Origin: Rhodamnia argentea
Taxonomy: Eukaryota; Streptophyta; Magnoliopsida; Myrtales; Myrtaceae
Assembly: GCF_020921035.1 (NCBI RefSeq)
Contig: NC_063151.1
Span: 18,854,934-18,918,933 of the forward strand
Reading direction: 5' to 3'
Length of the DNA stretch: 64,000 nucleotides
In this document: positions 12,204 through 24,569 of the stretch, piece by piece
Layout: every line of letters starts with the position of its first letter
Numbering within the stretch: the stretch's first letter is position 1
Translations under genes and position numbers: made by a program
The notes under the pieces: generated by a model
Database searches by the model: none
What the model was told of the DNA's origin: nothing
Seen by the model: only the letters and a program-made list of their open reading frames with translations

Positions 12204-14518
12204 TGCAATTTTCCAAAATATGGTTAAAAAAAAATTACAGATTTACGTGATTTTAAAAAAAAAAAATTACCTGCCATAAAGGCGCACACGGCTTGTGGGC
12301 TTCCATGTCCCTTAATTTTTTTTTTTACTTTCTTTTTATTTTTATAGCCGCATATTTTATATTTTTTTATTTATAATATCGTTTATTTATAACATTTATA
12401 TTTATACAACTTTATAAATTTAACATTTTTTTCTTTTCAAACCTTCTTTTTATAACATAATTATTAATAATTAATTTAAAATTTATTAAGACATATAATT
12501 AATAAATAATTTAATATTTATGTAATTAATTTATTTGGTATGTGAATAATTAATAGATATAGATAAAATTGCTAAAAAAATAAAAAGCAAAATGCATAAA
12601 ATAAATTGGTAAGATACATAAAGATGAAATATCCAGATAAAAAGAAAGTGCTATAATAGACAACAATTCATGAACTAAAAAAAAAAAAATCCGGCAAATA
12701 AACAGTGTAATAATATATAACAATCCATAACCCAAAAGTATTATTGATGATGTTGTCCTCCTACATGGCTTCCTGTTCCACAACCGAATTGTCTCCGTCA
12801 TTCGTCAGGTACCGAGGACGAGAATGAGATTCCGGATGAGTAGGAAGTGTAGATGACGATGACATATCCTGTAATGAGAAGCGTGGCTATGATGTGGATA
12901 CATCATAAAAATAGGAAAATAGTCCCTAAGGCGGTACATATCCTATTGTAGAAGGACCTGGGTAAAAAGGAGAGAAATCCAATGACATATCTTGTCCATA
13001 GGAACCCCGTGACTCATCAAACGCTCCTCGAATAGAGAAAATATTTTGAGGGGGACTCTGGGACTGTCGATTGTCATGGAAGCCAAAAGGGGATCCCTCA
13101 TAAAATTGGTTGGCAAATTGGCCAAACCCTAAAGTGAAATCTGTCGTGCTACTGGAAACCGTGAAATTTGATTGTGTATGATAGGCCATGGGATAGGGGA
13201 CGGCATTATCAACTGGGTGAAGTCGAGTGGTCCTTCGAGTCTACTGAACCATCTCATGTGGGTCATCCTCATGCGGCCCAATGGACGACTTGGATACGTA
13301 ATGAGATGTTGCGGATACAATAGGCAAATTTGTGCTAGACGCAAACCGTATTAGAAAGAAAGGAATGTCCCGTGCATCATGAATATCATTGGGTCGTGAT
13401 GCATGGGAATGACCCACCCGAGACGGTTTAGTTAATCCGGAAGACCACTCGAGCTCATCCAGCCTATAATGTTGTCATCTACCCCGTGGCCTATCATACA
13501 CAATCAAATTTTACAGTCCCCAATAGCATGACAAATTTCACTCCAAGCTTTGGCTAGTTTGTTAGCCAATTTTATGAGGGATCCCCTGTTGGCTTCCTTG
13601 ACAATCGACAGTCCCGGACTTCAACTCAAAATAGTTTCTCTACTCGAGGAGCGTCTGATGAGTCGTAGAGTTTTTATGGACAAGATATGTCATTGGATTT
13701 CTCTTCTTTTTACCCAAGTCCTTTTAAAGTAGGATATATACCTTCTCGGGGACTATTTTTCCATTTTGATGATGTATCCACATCACACCCACGCTTCCCA
13801 TCACAAGACATGTCATCGTGATCTACACTTCCTATTCATCAAGAACCTCGTCTTTGTCCTCGGTATAACACTAGACCTACTGAATAACGGAGACAACCGG
13901 ATTGAGGAATAGAAGGCCATGTAAGAGGACGACATCATCATTAGTGATGCTTTTGAGTTGTTGATTGTTATCGATTATTACACTATTTATTTGCTAAATT
14001 TTTTTTTAGTTCATGGATTGTTATCTATTATTGCATTTTCTTTTAATCTAGTTATTTCATCTTTATGTATCTTACCAATTTATTTTATGCATTTTTATTT
14101 TTATTTTTTTAGCAATTTTATCTATATCTATTAATTTTTCATATACTAAAGAAATTAATTACATGAATATTAAATTATTTATTAATTATATGTCTTAATA
14201 AATTTAAATTAATTATTAATAATTACGTTATAAAAAGAAGGTTTAAAAAGAAAAAAATGTTATATTTATAAAGTTGTATAAATATAAACGTTAGAAATAA
14301 ACGTTATTATAAATATAGAAAAATATATAAAATGTGCAGCTACAAAAATAAAAAGAAAGTAAAAAAAATTTAAAGGGGTGTGTAGGCGCATAATGGTGTG
14401 GAGGCGCATAGGGCATGTGCACCTCTTTGGGAGGCGGACATGCCCTAAATAGGTAATTTTTTTTCAAAATCACCTAAATCGGTAATTTTTTTTTGAACAT
14501 ATTTTAGAAAATTGCCCC
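12204..14518. mobile_element. 2.3-kb long-inverted-repeat (foldback) element, MULE-like, with 9-bp target duplication
   Basis: The element is flanked by exact 9-bp direct repeats TTAAAATAG at 12195-12203 and 14519-14527. Its ends are inverted (TGCAATTTTCCAAAATATG against GGGGCAATTTTCTAAAATATG on the reverse strand). The symmetry runs through nearly the whole element: the left arm (about 12204-13286) and right arm (about 13381-14518) are reverse complements at roughly 75-85% by eye, with a loop of about 95 bases. The inner arms carry matching, decayed protein-like sequence facing outward from the loop (for example SNFTVSSSTTDFTLGFG on the minus strand near 13150 and a stop-containing partner near 13510 on the plus strand). 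I do not recognise that protein. A 9-bp duplication points to the Mutator superfamily. The element sits in the shared upstream region of TAF4 and the Mpv17-like gene. Confidence 0.85.
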
Positions 14519-14608
14519 TTAAAATAGGCCTGAATGCTTAAGATTGGCCCGGTGCTATTTGGATTCGGTTTGAGTTTGGTTCTTTCGCTAAACCCCGCAT
14601 AAAGTTTA

Positions 14609-15567
14609 GGAAAAATTTTAAATAAGGGCTCCAAGTGCCCCGATTTTTTCAAATAAGGGTTTAAAGTAAATTTTGTTTTAAATAGGGGTTTAAAGTGCGT
14701 TCATTATTTCAAATAAAGGCCTTAAGTGGATATTGTTTTAAATAAAGGTCTGAAGTGACCATATTAATATAAAAAAAGGGCCTCTCACTAATTATTTATG
14801 GGCACTTTCGTCATTTATCCTTTTTTTATTATTTTTCTACCTTTTTTTTTTCTGCCTCTTTTGTTTTATAAAAATTTAAAAAAAACTGAAAAAAGGAACA
14901 ATAGGCGGGTGGTCGCCCTCCCGCCTATGGAAGCCACCCTAACGCCGGTGGGGCGGCATTGGTGGCCATCAAGTCGGCGACCTCACCGACTAGCGGCGAG
15001 GGCCAACGGGGCCTCGCACATGTCGGAGGAAGGGTCGCGGCCCTCGGTCCGACTAGCATCAAGATCGCCGACTCTCACCTGGGTCAAGTCAAGGGCAACG
15101 ACCCTCGCCCAAGTCCCGTTGAGGGTCGTGGCACTCCCAAAGATGCGGGAGGGGGTCGCAGCCCTCTCCCACTTCGGCGAGGGCCAGCAGGCCCTCGTCG
15201 TTAGTCGGCGTGGTCGCCGGCCCCCGATGAGGAGCCGGGACCTCGACGGCCACCAATGGTGGGGCAGCTTCCATAGTCAAGAGGCTGCCCTTCTACATGT
15301 ATTCCACAGTTTTTTTTCATTTTTAGTTTTTTTATTTTTTATATAATTTAAATAAAAATTATGTCAAAATCATATTTTGACGAAAATACCCTTAATCGGC
15401 CAGTCATCATGCCTTTATTTGAAATAATAATGATCACTTTGGGTCTTTATTTTTTTTTAAAAGGACACTTTATACACTTTTATTTGAAATAAAATTTATT
15501 TTAGATTTTTATATGAGAAAATCGGGGCCAAATAAAGGCACCTGATATACTTATTTGAAATTTTTAC
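14609..15567. mobile_element. GC-core inverted-repeat element with exact 9-bp target duplication (MULE-like, non-autonomous)
   Basis: Flanked by exact 9-bp repeats TAAAGTTTA at 14600-14608 and 15568-15576. The ends are inverted (GGAAAAATTTTAAATAAGGG against GTAAAAATTTCAAATAAG on the reverse strand). The arms carry degenerate units such as 'tttcaaataaaggtctgaagtg', repeated about every 35-40 bases. The core (about 14900-15290) is GC-rich, with 'gagggtcg/ccctcgc' palindromes. Long open frames in the core are a base-composition effect, not genes. It lies 69 bases upstream of the Mpv17-like start codon and 81 bases from the neighbouring foldback element. Confidence 0.85.
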
Positions 15568-15636
15568 TAAAGTTTATGCCATAAACACGCGCCTGCCTAC
15601 CAGAAAGGCCCCCCCCAAAACTCAAGGGGAAAGAAA

Positions 15637-18283
15637 ATGGCGACGGGCTCCGTGTTGAAGCAGCTCCGCAGGCGTTCGACGAAGCTCTTGGTCTCGCCCG
15701 CTGATCTTGCCGCCTTCTTCGAAGCTCCGTCGCTCGCGAGCTCACAGCGGCACAGGGCCTACACTAGCTCGCGGAACGGAACTCGCAGCGGTGGAGGCGC
15801 CAAAAGCTCGATCCCTTCCTCCGAGCCCTCTCTCGCTCGCTCCGCTCCTCATTGTCGGCCGAGAAAGAATGGATTCCTCGCCTGGTACCTGGGCATGCTC
15901 GAGGCTCGGCCTCTCGTCACCAAGTGCGTCACGTCCTCGCTCATTTACGCCGCCTCTGATCTGACTTCCCAGGTAAGTGCTGAAACAATGCCGGTTGAAA
16001 CTTTATGCGTGTTTTCTGCACGAAATACCCTAGTTTTGATGGTCCGGAGGGCTTGAATTTTCGGAGCGTTGGAGTTGAACTTGCTTCTGATTCTAGCTAG
16101 TGTCTGGTAAGAGATTGCTGTGAGGTGAATGATTCATTTGGCGGGGCTTGGGAAAATATCCGCTCAAAATGTTAGCATAAATTTTGCCAATTTTATTACG
16201 GGAAAAACGAATGATTGGGAAAATATTTTCCGAAAACATCGCTCGCATTCGTTAAGAACAAAAGTTTATTATAGCCAATGAAAATATTTTTTGTTCCTTC
16301 GGTATTGTAACGAACTGTTAATTTTCTGTGCTGCCCAACTTCTGTATTCTGATTTCTTCGGCTAATATGAATTTGCTGACAGCTGTTTATCGATTCTTTT
16401 AGATGGTTACATTGCCGCCTTCCGGTTCTTTGGACCTGATAAGAACGCTGCGTATGACCGCGTATGGATTGGTTATATTGGGTCCTAGCCAGCACATGTG
16501 GTTCAACTCTGCGTCGAGAGTCCTACCACAGCGAGATGTGGTTACTACTCTGAAGAAAATATTCATGGGGCAGGCAATATATGGACCTTGCATCACCACG
16601 GTCTTCTTCTCATACAATGCGGGTCTACAAGGTGATGAGATGCTATAGCGATCTTTTTTCTTCTCACAAGCCCTTTGTCTATCGCATACCACAACTGTAA
16701 TGGTAATTCTTCCTTTATACCGTTCCCGATGAGTGATTGTATTGCAAACTATTGACAAGTTTTATTCACTTCTAAGCCAAGAAATTTAACTAAATCCATC
16801 ACAACAAAAAACTAATAGATATCTGTGAAGGTAAGAGATAGTTCTTTGGTGTTCTCTTTTCTGAGGTAAAGCCAACTAATTGGTTGGATAGTTGACTTGC
16901 CGCAAAGCCTATTCCTCATTCTTTTCACATTTAATATGTCTCTTCTGGATGATTGAGGGACTTATTTCTGGTTCATTTTTTAAATTTTAGCTTTTCAAGT
17001 TGTTAATTGCATGCAATATCCTATCTTAACACACCCGAGTCAATTTCTCTGTTGTGGCAAAGTATTCATCTATTCCTTATAGGAAAAGTGGGTTAAACCG
17101 CTCATGTACAATAGATTATAATGTTGATGCTAGCTCTTTGTCAAATGCACAAGTCTTAATAGGCTGGTGGATTGTGATGGTCTTAATGTACTTCGGACAT
17201 TCTGCTCTATTTGACTGATGGGCATGGTCAAGAATCATTAACTTCTGCCCTGGAGTTCTTTGCCATGATATTGTAAGACTACTAATGAATAATAGCTCTT
17301 TGAGAAGATCCCAATAGTGGTTGGTATTGATGATCATCACTTATCACTAAGTATCCTAGTATTGCATAATCTATTGAAGAAAAAAGATTTATGGGACTGA
17401 TTTGCATATGAGTGTTTTGTCAAGGGTGTTACCTTAGCTAAATTTCTTGATTTGATGGGGATGTCATATGGTTCCGGTTATGCTGCTGAGAGGCTATGGC
17501 TTATGTTATCTTTAGTTTCTTCCTATTTCACAATGTCAATTAAAAGTTTGAGTGACCCTTTCCTCTGCAGCTATTGGTTAATTAGCATTAGTTTGAACCT
17601 CTCTTTCTGTGTGCTTGCACACGTCCCTGCTTGTACGCTCATGCCTGTGTTTAAATTCTGCATTCATTGTACGATTTTGCCCTGATGATTCAGCTTGTAG
17701 TTCTCAGTCGTGGTACTAATTGACATATATATATCTTCATTGGATGTATCAAGTGACGTCAAATTTCCTGTGAGATAATGTTCCCAAGCAGGAAATGCAT
17801 TTTTATTAGTGAACTTAATTTCTGACTGATGCAGGTGAAACTTTTGGTGATATTGTTGGCAGATTGAGGAGAGATCTGCTGCCGACCATAAGAAACGGCG
17901 TTTTATTTTGGCCTATTTGCGATTTTTTCACATTCAAGTTCATCCCTGTGCATTTACAGGTATTTTTGGTTGCTTTAAGCATGCCAGAAGTTTACATTGT
18001 TGACATACGAAGAAAATAAACTTCTTCAACTAATGTCACTCGTAGGGTACTCATTAAATTTTAGCTGGACCTGATTGGATTGTTGGGAGAAGTTACTAAT
18101 AATAAATAACATATTAATTCTTTTCACTCTTGTGTTCTGATGATGGCAATGGCCGAGGGGAGAGTGAGCTATTAACACTTCTTGTCGTATTGTTGGCAGC
18201 CATTGGCGAACAGTTCTTGTTCATATGTGTGGACCATTTATTTAACATACATGGCGAGCTTGAAAAAAGCGAGTTCTGACTGA
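15637..18283 (+). CDS. Mpv17/PMP22-family membrane protein
   Basis: Four exons, 15637-15972, 16403-16631, 17835-17959 and 18200-18283, join in phase to 257 aa. All introns are GT-AG. The N-terminus (MATGSVLKQLRRRSTKLLVS) is rich in Arg and Ser without acidic residues, which suggests an organelle transit sequence. The Mpv17 domain begins near residue 83 (WYLGMLEARPLVTKCVTSSL) and shows the family hallmarks: a D.. segment after helix 1, R.TAYG....GP..H.WF in helix 2, and the C-terminal signature FWP.CDFFTFKFIPVHLQPL followed by S..W..YL.YMAS. These are small four-helix proteins of mitochondrial inner, peroxisomal or plastid membranes (yeast Sym1, animal MPV17 and PXMP2). Substrates are not settled. 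The compartment here cannot be fixed from sequence. The gene is head-to-head with TAF4. Intron 1 contains a fragment of a dispersed repeat near 16150-16300. Confidence 0.92.
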
Positions 18284-19726
18284 AGATGGGATTTGCAAAC
18301 TCCAACTGCATACATTGTTTACCTCCAAACTTGGGGAAGTGAAGAATGCAAAAGATTAGTTTGTCCCAAGTTCAATCCTTGTCGACAGCGCAATCAATCT
18401 CCATGAATGGTTGGGGTGTAGGATTCATTTAATCATGCCATGTCATATTCTCTTATCAGTTTAGAAAGAAAATTTTGCTAAGTTTCGTCATCCAAACTTT
18501 TCAAATTTGAAGAGCTGTTGTATCATTGTTATCATCAAGAATCAAGCATTCATTAGTTCTGTGGCCTTTGATAACCATGGTCTCTGATGGTATGAACAAC
18601 ATTTAGCTTGTTTCCCTCTGGACTGATCGATAAGGATGATGAAGCGTGTCCAGAGTAGCACAGAACAGTTGCAGCAACTAGAGGTTTCTGTACTTTTTAT
18701 TTTTACTTTTCATTTTCGTGTGACCTCAACTACGCCTTTGGTGTATTGATTACTCTCTCACCAGAGATGGTTGAAGCCAAGTTCTTAGTCATTTGAGTGA
18801 GGCTCCTGATATTAAGTTTCTGAGGCTGTGTGGTTGTTTTCGGTTTTCTGCATGCTTAGTTGCATGAAACTCAATAGCTGTGAACCACCCTGAATATTTC
18901 TGATTTAATTCTGATGGATAATGGGAATCAGATCGAGTATAATGAAATTCCATGGATGTTATTTGGATTGTATTTTAGTTGGTGAGGTGATGGGAAGTGT
19001 GTTCGAGGTTATAAAAATGTGTTCTTATATGGAAAAGATGCCATGTGCTTTTCGAAATGAAGCATGTCCCTTTTTTCATCTTGCTAATAAATGTTTCATA
19101 GCTGCTGGCTAACTATGTGATGAAATACATACCGACTAAGATGGATCAACATATTTTAGCAGAGCAGTTACAGCTTGTCGGCTCGGACGACATGTATATA
19201 AGGTGTGCTGTATTTCAGATAAAGAGCTTTTCTCTTTGCCTTAGGGAAGCAATTAGAACACTTGTCTGGTAATGGGAAAGCCAAAAGCTTGCTCAAACAA
19301 TCGGTCAGCCATCAGAAACGACGGTAGATGGAAAGGGATGATTTTATGTTCAACATGGATAAAAAGCTCCCATCATTTTCTTGGTATGTACAACCGCACC
19401 TTGCTGACTACGAAGCCAAATACGGTACCAGCCAAAAAGAACCTCTACCTCAGTATGCCTGACCGATTATGTCGGTCCTTTCTCCGCTGTCTCCATCTGT
19501 ACCAGATTTGTTGTCCCCATCATCAGCCATTCCTAAGAAGTGGCCGAATAGCATGCAAAAGCCCTAGATGAGGCGGTTGCTGATCAGAAGGGATTACAAG
19601 ATTTACAGTTTAGTTTAGTTTAGTTCGTGGAGAAGCAAGTGTTTGTGCTCGCATTTGAATTGGTGACTTTGATCCCCCCCGTCTTCTTCACTAGCTTGAA
19701 AGTGAAATGCGCTGAGATTGCTTTTC
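18284..19726. other. 3' region of the Mpv17-like gene and intergenic sequence
   Basis: The first few hundred bases should be 3' untranslated region. Beyond that I see no convincing exon. A 99-codon open stretch near 19272-19571 has no family resemblance that I can recognise. Confidence 0.4.
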
Positions 19727-19804
19727 GGCCCAAAAAGACATCGCTTTGATAAGGAAATGGGCCAGATTTTCAAGCCCAATGGCCTCAGCTAACTTTCATG
19801 GGCT
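19727..19804 (+). promoter_or_regulatory. Cluster of four site II elements (TGGGCC/T) upstream of RPS29
   Basis: Four site II motifs in either orientation: GGCCCA at 19727-19732, TGGGCC at 19758-19763, AGCCCA at 19773-19778 and TGGGCT at 19799-19804. Such clusters, bound by TCP-class factors, are typical of plant ribosomal-protein and other growth-linked promoters. Together with the TATA box and telo-box downstream they form the expected layout. Confidence 0.75.
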
Positions 19805-19893
19805 TGCTAAAGAAGGCTTGCGAGACTCTGGGGAGCCGGCTTCTGCCGGAAGTCCATGCACACCGAAAACGCGGCGTTTTGGGACGTGGAGCG

Positions 19894-19915
19894 TATAAAA
19901 GAGCTTTTAGGGTTT
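19894..19915 (+). promoter_or_regulatory. TATA box and telo-box of RPS29
   Basis: TATAAAA at 19894-19900 is followed by the telo-box TAGGGTTT at 19908-19915. Transcription would start near 19925-19930, with a leader of about 65 bases. The telo-box close to the start site, plus upstream site II motifs, is the standard arrangement in plant ribosomal-protein genes. Confidence 0.75.
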
Positions 19916-19993
19916 CCCTCAGCTTTCCTGACAAGAGCGGAAGCGATCGAACTGCGCGGTGAGCTCAAGGATTTTCCGCCCGAGGAAGAGAAG

Positions 19994-21047
<1,054 letters not shown>

Positions 21048-22546
21048 TTAATGGGGGGGTCATGTTAGCGGCACTTGGAGGAGATTATGCTAAAAGTTTT
21101 GTCTGGATGTGTAATGGCGAACTTCTTTGATTTTCATGCTCCAAGTTAGGTGTTTCTGAGAATTCATTTGGATATGTTTTGTTGGCTGTTGCCCTTTGAA
21201 CGCTGTTCTGCCCTGGTCTAGGCGAGGGGTGCATCAACACGGTTTATTTGACCAAAAACGAAATCAGCACGAGTACCTCTCGAGAGATTTAAGATAATTG
21301 GCTCGGTTATGCTAGTAATTTGTCTGCAACTGATTATCCAACCTTTGTGTGGTTTTCTTCTACCTCCACCCCCACCCGCACTCTTCACAGACATCTCCAG
21401 TGTGGTCAGGGTCAGACACTGATGTTATTTTCTTCTTAACCACGAGACTTGTCTAGATTAAATTGGCATATCAATAAATGTTCCAGGAAACATGTGTCTG
21501 CATTCTTATTTTGGAATTCGGACTGTGAATATGGGTTCTAATTCTGTCTCAGTAGTTGCTAGCATTGTGATAGATTCATTTCCTGCTGGATCCAGACATT
21601 GACGCTGATTTTGCGATTCGTCGAATCGTCTGCATGGGCAAACCGAGTACATATCGTTGACTGAGTGCCCAGGCTTGATGGAGATATCGGATACTAGATT
21701 CACTTCACCGTCTATTGAAACGGTTTATGTCCTATGTGGATGGCTTTTCATGGAAAGGAAGAGCTGTCATGGGGATGAGTCTATTTTCTAAGTTGTACTT
21801 CTATTTTGTCTTTCCTCTGCTGTGTTGTCTCCACGCCTATCTATTGCGTTATTGCTGCTAGCGATTGTGACATTGCTTGATCCGCGTGGGTCAAGCCATC
21901 CATTTGGTTGCTTTGCCTTGCCTCGTTAGGAATTTTTTGAAGTCAGATATGAGGAGGCAACGCCTGATGGTGGGAGAGAGAAGCTCAGGAGACCCTACAT
22001 TGCGTAGTTGACCATGTTTCAGACCACCAAATTAACTCAAAGCATAAACGGAGAATAGCTTTGGTATGTGCCAGATTGAAGGGACGAAGCCTTTGCTGGT
22101 GATCCGAAACCTAGCGCACCAATAAATGTCCACTCGTGATTTTGATTCTTCAAACTGTAAGCCGATTGTCCCGATTGTCTTCTACCCTAGTTAGAGTGGC
22201 GGAAGGACGTTCATCATCACGCGATCACGTATGGAGCGACAACATTCCTGTATCCTCTTGTTACTCTCGAAGGTGCCATTGCTCCAATTTCGTCACTTGT
22301 TTTCTGAAGAAACCTGTGAGCTGTAAGTGAATCTTTGCATAACTCTATCATAGGATAGCAAAGTGATTACCTCGGTGCCACCTGATCCGTGCGAGTTAAT
22401 TATAATGATTGAGGGCCTAATTTCACTAAAAGAACCTTCAATTTTAGGTCTAACCTGAATTTTCCCCAAACTTTTGTTTATCACATAAAAGCAACCAACT
22501 TTTAATGGTTTCCTCAAATCTGACCTCTCTTAGATTTCCATTCCAT
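21048..22546. other. 3' region of RPS29 and intergenic sequence
   Basis: I see no further exon or element. The first part should be the RPS29 3' untranslated region. No box C/D or H/ACA RNA could be supported by eye. Confidence 0.4.
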
Positions 22547-22562
22547 TTAAACCATTGAACTC

Positions 22563-23020
22563 GCCGAAAAGGTGGAGTAACACCGATGGCAAAAAAGATG
22601 AGAGAACATAGAGTGAGATGGTTTTGGTATATTTTTCAAAGATCCCTAGATGCTCCGATAAGAAGAGAAGTTTGTTACCGATAGTATGACATGAAGAAAG
22701 GAAGAGGTCGGCTGAAACTTATCCGGGAAAAAGTAGTAAAACAAGATTTAATGTAGTGGGCAATAGATTGGTGTACGGTTTGTCTTAGGACGGAACGGAG
22801 GAAAGCTCTTAGTATTATGGAAAGGCAAAATTTTTATGTTCCGGATTGTTCTTTTTAGTCTTTTTCCCTATATGTATTTATATATTTATTTTTATATAAA
22901 TGGTCGGCCGAAACTTCTCGATTTTTTTCCTCAATCGGTCTTGCTTTCATTTTATTTATTTTTGGGTTCATAGGCTGTCGACCCAATTAGTTTGGAATAA
23001 AGGTGATGTTGATGTTGATG
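22563..23020 (+). mobile_element. 5'-truncated RTE-clade LINE (3' end only) with 16-bp target duplication
   Basis: The insert is flanked by direct repeats TTAAACCATTGAACTC (22547-22562) and TTAAATCATTGAACTC (23021-23036), 15 of 16 identical. It encodes the last part of an RTE-type ORF2: KKMREHRVRWFWYIFQRSLD followed by APIRRE, then stops and a shifted GRGRLK-like stretch. The 3' end has the RTE-like 'gtcgacccaattagtttggaataaagg' sequence and a short simple-repeat tail of GATGTT units. The clade assignment rests on these motifs from memory of the family. The copy is inactive: only 458 bases remain and the frame is broken. Confidence 0.85.
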
Positions 23021-23036
23021 TTAAATCATTGAACTC

Positions 23037-24049
23037 AACATTCTATTGCTTGTGATTTGTTTTTAACCCTTATTGGGGCATTTTTTCTTTTATTCAATTC
23101 TTTTTTTTCAAATTGAAAGCGTATTTTATTCTTAGTTAATTGATATCATTCATTTTCCTCGATTGATTTTTCATTGATTCTTCATATTTAGAAGTAAAAA
23201 GTATAGTCTTCGACCAGCAGTGGCGATGATTCCATGATTAGAGAAAAAAGAAATCCACCTTTTTTTTTTCTCTAGAGAACAAACTCTCCGTTCTACCAAA
23301 GCAGTCCAAATATAACAAGGAACTAGAGTCTACATTAAGATTACAAATAAAAGAAAACTCTACTAACAATATAGTTTACCTCTAGATGGGAGATCATCAA
23401 AAAGAAAAGAATAGCACAATTTGCAAGCTCATGAACAGTATTACTGGTTGTATTAGCCCGCTTCAAATTCCGTCCTAGATTGTCCCTAGGATGAGTAGGA
23501 TTTCGAGGTAAAACCGAGAACCGAAGAACCAAACAAGTGGAAACTTGGTAGGTTTCAAGTTTTAGGATACCCGGGGTAGATTTTAGATTTTAAATATTGG
23601 GGAAGCGATTTCGATGAGTACGTTCCACGGTTCTAGAACCTAGAATAAGTCTTTGTGCTTTTCTTGTTCTATGTATTCACGCAATCGTGCGATATTCTTA
23701 ATTTAATGTGATCATTCAATTAATAATATATGTGAACTTAGATAGACTTTAAAACCGACCCTAGAACCAAGAACATGGGAGGTTGCGGGGTCTAGAATTT
23801 GTAGAGTAGGTTCTAGGTCCAAAAAAATAGAGAACTAATTCCGACGGTTAGGTTCCAAATAAAAACTTAAAACTTGTAAGGAATTTTGAACTGCTCACCC
23901 CTAATTGTTCCTAAGTAGGAGACGATAGTTTGAGACAAAATGCTGAATACACTAAGGGCAAAGGCCTCTTTGTTGAATAGCATCAATTAGCACCTTGAAT
24001 CACTTTTAAAGACCGTTATGTGGATGTTGAGGGATTGAGAAGCTTTGTA
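23037..24049. other. AT-rich intergenic sequence, no gene seen
   Basis: No gene or well-bounded element is recognised. Phrases such as 'gaaccaagaac...ggttctaggtcc' near 23630-23840 recur locally and may be worn repeat units. Confidence 0.4.
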
Positions 24050-24175
24050 TGCTAAAAGAAGAGCTGCAGCTACCACTTCCATTGGTGAGTTCCATCATCA
24101 TCGTCCTGTCAACACTTGAATTCCTTCGTCAAACCAATGGTTGAAATTTAATGTAGACGGTGCATGGAAGGAAAT
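24050..24175 (+). pseudogene. Possible LINE RNase H-domain remnant
   Basis: The short stretch ending near 24173 reads W-LKFNVDGAW in one frame. The pattern W..P..G..K.NVDGA is the start of the RNase H-like domain common in plant LINE ORF2 fragments. The upstream part (KRRAAATTSIGEFHH...) has an in-frame stop. It is too short to be firm and could be chance. Confidence 0.35.
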
Positions 24176-24569
24176 CCACCTACTCAGTATATAGAGCACA
24201 AATTTTGGACGAGACATTCACATGTCATAATCGCAAATTGACATTCCCAAGATCAGAAATTTTTACAGTCTTCACATTAAGCAATCCATCCAGACAACAC
24301 ATGACAGATTTGAAGGTCAATGTACCTCAGTTGGGCAACCAACCGAGAGAAAGAGGCATTGGCATATGTGACATAGTCCGTTGTGTGGTGTCCAAACAGT
24401 CTCTTGGGTATAATCCAAACAACAAGACGAGGCTTTTGTGACAGCATAAAGAAGACAATTGCCATCAAGAAAGGTGTGTGGGGTAGGTTCGCGCGCCGGC
24501 CGACAAAGTGTAGTTGTGGAATATTAAATTTTTGGTTTTATTAGTGTACTAACATGTCATTTTTTAATG

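Noticed and set aside
14798-15346. 182-codon plus-strand open frame and smaller ones nearby
   Set aside because: They lie in the GC-rich core of a transposon bounded by 9-bp target duplications. Arg/Ala/Pro composition without motifs.
15551-15745. Minus-strand frame over the start of the Mpv17-like gene
   Set aside because: Antisense shadow of exon 1 of the Mpv17-like gene.
18600-19200. Possible box C/D small nucleolar RNA (TGATGA-like boxes)
   Set aside because: No matching D box at a proper distance with flanking complementary stem. Too weak to report.
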